From Streptomyces phaeochromogenes (lineage in GTDB: Bacteria; Actinomycetota; Actinomycetes; Streptomycetales; Streptomycetaceae): a DNA stretch of 48,313 nt. Of this stretch, positions 46,239-48,313 are shown one piece after another. Every line of letters starts with the position of its first letter. Positions within the stretch are counted from its first letter, which is position 1. The stretch lies in the NCBI RefSeq assembly GCF_001418655.1, contig NZ_LIQZ01000204.1:1-48313 (forward strand), given 5' to 3'. The translations under genes were made by a program, and so were the position numbers. Under the pieces are notes generated by a model. That model searched no databases. It had not been told where the DNA came from and worked only from the letters and a program-made list of their open reading frames with translations.

Positions 46239-46712
46239 TCAGGCCTCCGCCCGAGCCGCTCCCGCCAGCGCCGCGACCCGCTCCACGCCGAACACGTAAC
46301 CCTGCACTCCGCAGCCCGCGATCACGCCGTCGGCGCGGAGCGAGACGTACGAGTGGTGCCGGAACTCCTCGCGCTTGTGGATGTTGGAGATGTGGACCTC
46401 CAGCACGGGCAGCCCGTCGCAGGTGTTGAGGGCGTCCAGGATCGCGACGGAGGTGTGTGAGTAGGCGCCGGGGTTGATCACGATCCCGGAGTGCCCGAGG
46501 CGTGCCTCGTGGATCCAGTCGACCAGCTGGCCCTCGTGGTTGGACTGGCGGAAGTCCACCGTGCCGCCGTGCACGGCCGCCGCCTTGGCGCACATCTCCT
46601 CGACGTCGGCGAGGGTGTCGGAGCCGTAGATCTCCGGCTGGCGCTGCCCGAGGAGGTTCAGGTTGGGGCCGTTGAGAATCATGATCGGGGCGTTGGCGAG
46701 GGTGCGGGGCAC
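46239..46712 (-). CDS. aroQ: 3-dehydroquinate dehydratase, type II (157 aa)
   Basis: Dehydrates 3-dehydroquinate in the shikimate pathway, or in quinate breakdown. The family core is clear: ILNGPNLNLLGQRQPEIYG with catalytic Tyr29 and the flexible-loop Arg, then RQSNHEGQLVDWIHEA, INPGAYSHTSVAI, and EVHISNIHKREEFRHHS with the active His. GTG 46712 is set by GGAGGAAC just upstream; the frame runs farther upstream without coding character. The gene stands alone, converging on the amino-acid ABC operon. It is divergent from the LD-carboxypeptidase gene. Confidence 0.95.
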   Translation of the reverse strand: MPRTLANAPIMILNGPNLNLLGQRQPEIYGSDTLADVEEMCAKAAAVHGGTVDFRQSNHEGQLVDWIHEARLGHSGIVINPGAYSHTSVAILDALNTCDGLPVLEVHISNIHKREEFRHHSYVSLRADGVIAGCGVQGYVFGVERVAALAGAARAEA

Positions 46713-46815
46713 GGTTCCTCCGGTCCGGTCGGATGGCTCGGCCCGTTCGGGACCGCTGCTCAGACCCGGTTTATCACGGTGCGCCGACACCGGGACGGCC
46801 CCTACCCTCCCTCGC

Positions 46816-47862
46816 ATGACGACTCCCGCGTACCCGCCCAAGCCCGTGCCTGGCGACCGGGTGGCCGTGATCTCGCCGTCCGCGGGGCTGCCGGGGATCC
46901 TTCCGCTCCCGTACGAGTTGGGCCTGGAGCGGCTGCGCACGGAGTACGGCCTCGAACCGGTCGAGTATCCGGCGACCCGGAGGATGGGTTCCACGCCTCG
47001 GGAGCGGGCCGACGACATCCACGCGGCGTTCGCCGACCCGGACGTCAAGGCGGTCATGGCGTCGATCGGCGGTGACGACCAGATCACCGTGCTGCCGCTG
47101 CTCGACCGGGAGTTGATCCGCGCCAACCCGAAGCCGTTCTTCGGGTACAGCGACAACACGAACCTGCTCGCCCACCTGTGGAACACGGGGATCGTCGGCT
47201 ACCACGGCGCGAGTGTGATGGGCGAACTGGGCCGGCCCGGCGCCATGGACCCGCTGACCGCCGAATCCGTGCGGGCGGCGCTCTTCACCTCGGGCGAGTA
47301 CGAACTGCGTCCGGCCGAGCGGTGGCGCGACGTCGACCGCGACTGGGCGGACCCGGCGACCTTCGAGTCGGAACCGGGGACCCGGCCCGGCACCGGATGG
47401 ACCTGGGTCAACGCCGACCGGGTGGTGGAGGGCCGCAGTTGGGGCGGCTGTCTGGAGATCCTGGCCGGGCTGCTGATGGCCGACCGGGAGATCCCGCACG
47501 ACCTCTCGGTCCACGACGGCGGCGTGCTCTTCCTGGAGACCTCGGAGGAACTGCCCAGCAGCGAGGAGGTGTTCCGCGTCCTGCGGAACATGGGCGAGCG
47601 CGGACTGCTCCAGCGTTTCTCCGCGCTGCTGATGGGCCGGGCGAAGACATGGTCCTTCGAACGCCCCAACAGCCCTCAGGAGGGCGCCCGTTACGCGGCG
47701 GAACAGCGCGAGGCCGTACTGCGCGCCATGCGGGCGTACGCCCCCGACACCACGATCGTCTTCGATGTGGACCTCGGACACACCGACCCACAGATCGTCA
47801 TCCCCTACGGGGGCGTGATTCGCGTGGACGGTCCCGCCCGGCGCATCACGGTGACCTACTGA
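46816..47862 (+). CDS. S66-family LD-carboxypeptidase / MccF-like peptidase (348 aa)
   Basis: A serine peptidase of family S66, which includes muropeptide LD-carboxypeptidases and microcin C7 self-immunity protein MccF. The nucleophile Ser112 is in FFGYSDNTNLL. The Glu and His of the catalytic triad are in GGCLEILAGLL and DLGHTDPQIV, and the substrate groove VMASIGGDDQI precedes the nucleophile. There is no signal peptide, so it is cytoplasmic; the MccF-like loop (about 180-205, including WTWVNADRVVEGRSWGG) suggests the MccF subgroup rather than LdcA. It may trim recycled muropeptides or inactivate aminoacyl-nucleotide antibiotics. The start is the ATG 46816. Confidence 0.88.
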   Translation: MTTPAYPPKPVPGDRVAVISPSAGLPGILPLPYELGLERLRTEYGLEPVEYPATRRMGSTPRERADDIHAAFADPDVKAVMASIGGDDQITVLPLLDRELIRANPKPFFGYSDNTNLLAHLWNTGIVGYHGASVMGELGRPGAMDPLTAESVRAALFTSGEYELRPAERWRDVDRDWADPATFESEPGTRPGTGWTWVNADRVVEGRSWGGCLEILAGLLMADREIPHDLSVHDGGVLFLETSEELPSSEEVFRVLRNMGERGLLQRFSALLMGRAKTWSFERPNSPQEGARYAAEQREAVLRAMRAYAPDTTIVFDVDLGHTDPQIVIPYGGVIRVDGPARRITVTY

Positions 47863-47922
47863 GGCCACCGGGCCCCCGTGCGCCCCCCGTAACCCTTGGT
47901 GACCGTGGGTAGTTGACGCGGC

Positions 47923-48313
47923 ATGCACCGTGCACGCACAGTAAAGCCCCCTTCCATGCCGCGGCTCGCGGCGGCCTCCCTCGCGGGGACGGCCATCGAG
48001 TTCTACGACTTCTTCGTCTACGGGACGGCGGCAGCGCTCGTCCTGGGCCCGCTCTTCTTCCCCACGTTCTCGCCGGTGGCGGGGACGCTGGCGGCCTTCG
48101 GGACGTTCGGGGTCGGGTTCGTGGCGCGGCCGTTGGGCTCGGTCCTGTTCGGGCACATCGGGGACCGGCACGGACGGCGGCCCGTTCTCGTCCTCTCCTT
48201 GCTGCTGACCGGCGCCGCGACCGTCGCGGTCGGCTGCGTACCGACGTACGACTCCATCGGTACGGCCGCTCCCGTGCTGCTCCTTGTGCTGCGTTTCCTG
48301 CAGGGGCTGGGGC
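47923..48313 (+). CDS. MFS transporter, metabolite:H+ symporter (MHS) type, 5' part
   Basis: The frame is open from ATG 47923 (or ATG 47956, in frame) to the window end; the product is cut after about 130 residues. The start of MHS-family symporters is evident: AGTAIEFYDFFVYGTAAALVLGPLFFP, then FVARPLGSVLFGHIGDRHGRRPVLVLSLLLTGAAT with the conserved cytoplasmic loop motif GDRHGRR. Such proteins import organic acids, proline/betaine or shikimate-like compounds by proton symport. Given aroQ nearby, a shikimate or quinate substrate is possible but unproven. Confidence 0.85.
   Translation, partial: MHRARTVKPPSMPRLAAASLAGTAIEFYDFFVYGTAAALVLGPLFFPTFSPVAGTLAAFGTFGVGFVARPLGSVLFGHIGDRHGRRPVLVLSLLLTGAATVAVGCVPTYDSIGTAAPVLLLVLRFLQGLG

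Overview
The window is a piece of a Streptomyces chromosome. The evidence is very high G+C with G/C-biased third codon positions, frequent GTG starts, and a whiA-yvcK-rapZ-uvrC block next to gap-pgk-tpiA-secG. Sugar ABC genes without a dedicated ATPase and many single-copy lipoprotein binding proteins fit the same genus. No rRNA, tRNA, phage, insertion sequence or CRISPR array was found.

Layout. Bases 1-13858 look accessory: a Tat-exported beta-helix protein, a divergent-style alpha-glucosidase/sugar ABC uptake operon (minus strand, 2245-7485), an orphan solute-binding protein, a PadR regulator with an efflux-type ABC ATPase and a large FtsX-like permease, and a proline-tailed membrane protein. 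Bases 13962-19937 (all minus strand) are central glycolysis plus housekeeping: pgi, an RbpA-family RNA polymerase-binding protein, secG, tpiA, pgk and gap. A large secreted M14 zinc carboxypeptidase follows (20128-23082). Bases 23522-28741 are the conserved minus-strand chain uvrC, rapZ, yvcK, whiA, whose junctions overlap by 4 to 10 bases.

Bases 28878-34976 form a signalling block. It holds a NarL-type response regulator, a 963-residue NIT/HAMP/PAS/GAF histidine kinase whose start overlaps the stop of a lipoprotein solute-binding gene, and a stand-alone receiver protein transcribed divergently. Bases 35218-38237 carry an HTH regulator and a LacI regulator/PfkB-kinase pair headed by a perfect 30-base palindrome. 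uvrA (38344-41415) encodes a histone-like basic tail. Bases 41663-48313 hold a mycothiol-dependent-type DinB enzyme, an MBL hydrolase, a polar amino-acid ABC importer operon, aroQ, an S66 LD-carboxypeptidase and the start of an MHS-type MFS transporter.

Main points of interest: (i) the only in-frame TTA (bldA-type) codon I found in the predicted genes lies in yvcK, directly upstream of and overlapping the sporulation gene whiA; (ii) the lipoprotein-binding-protein/histidine-kinase/receiver module looks like a three-component sensor with no transporter; (iii) two near-identical palindromes link the PadR locus to the region upstream of the alpha-glucosidase operon; (iv) a sugar permease carries an extra extracytoplasmic domain of about 150 residues; (v) a duplicated stop-start junction with a 27-base repeat array, possibly a small ORF, lies between an ABC ATPase and its permease.
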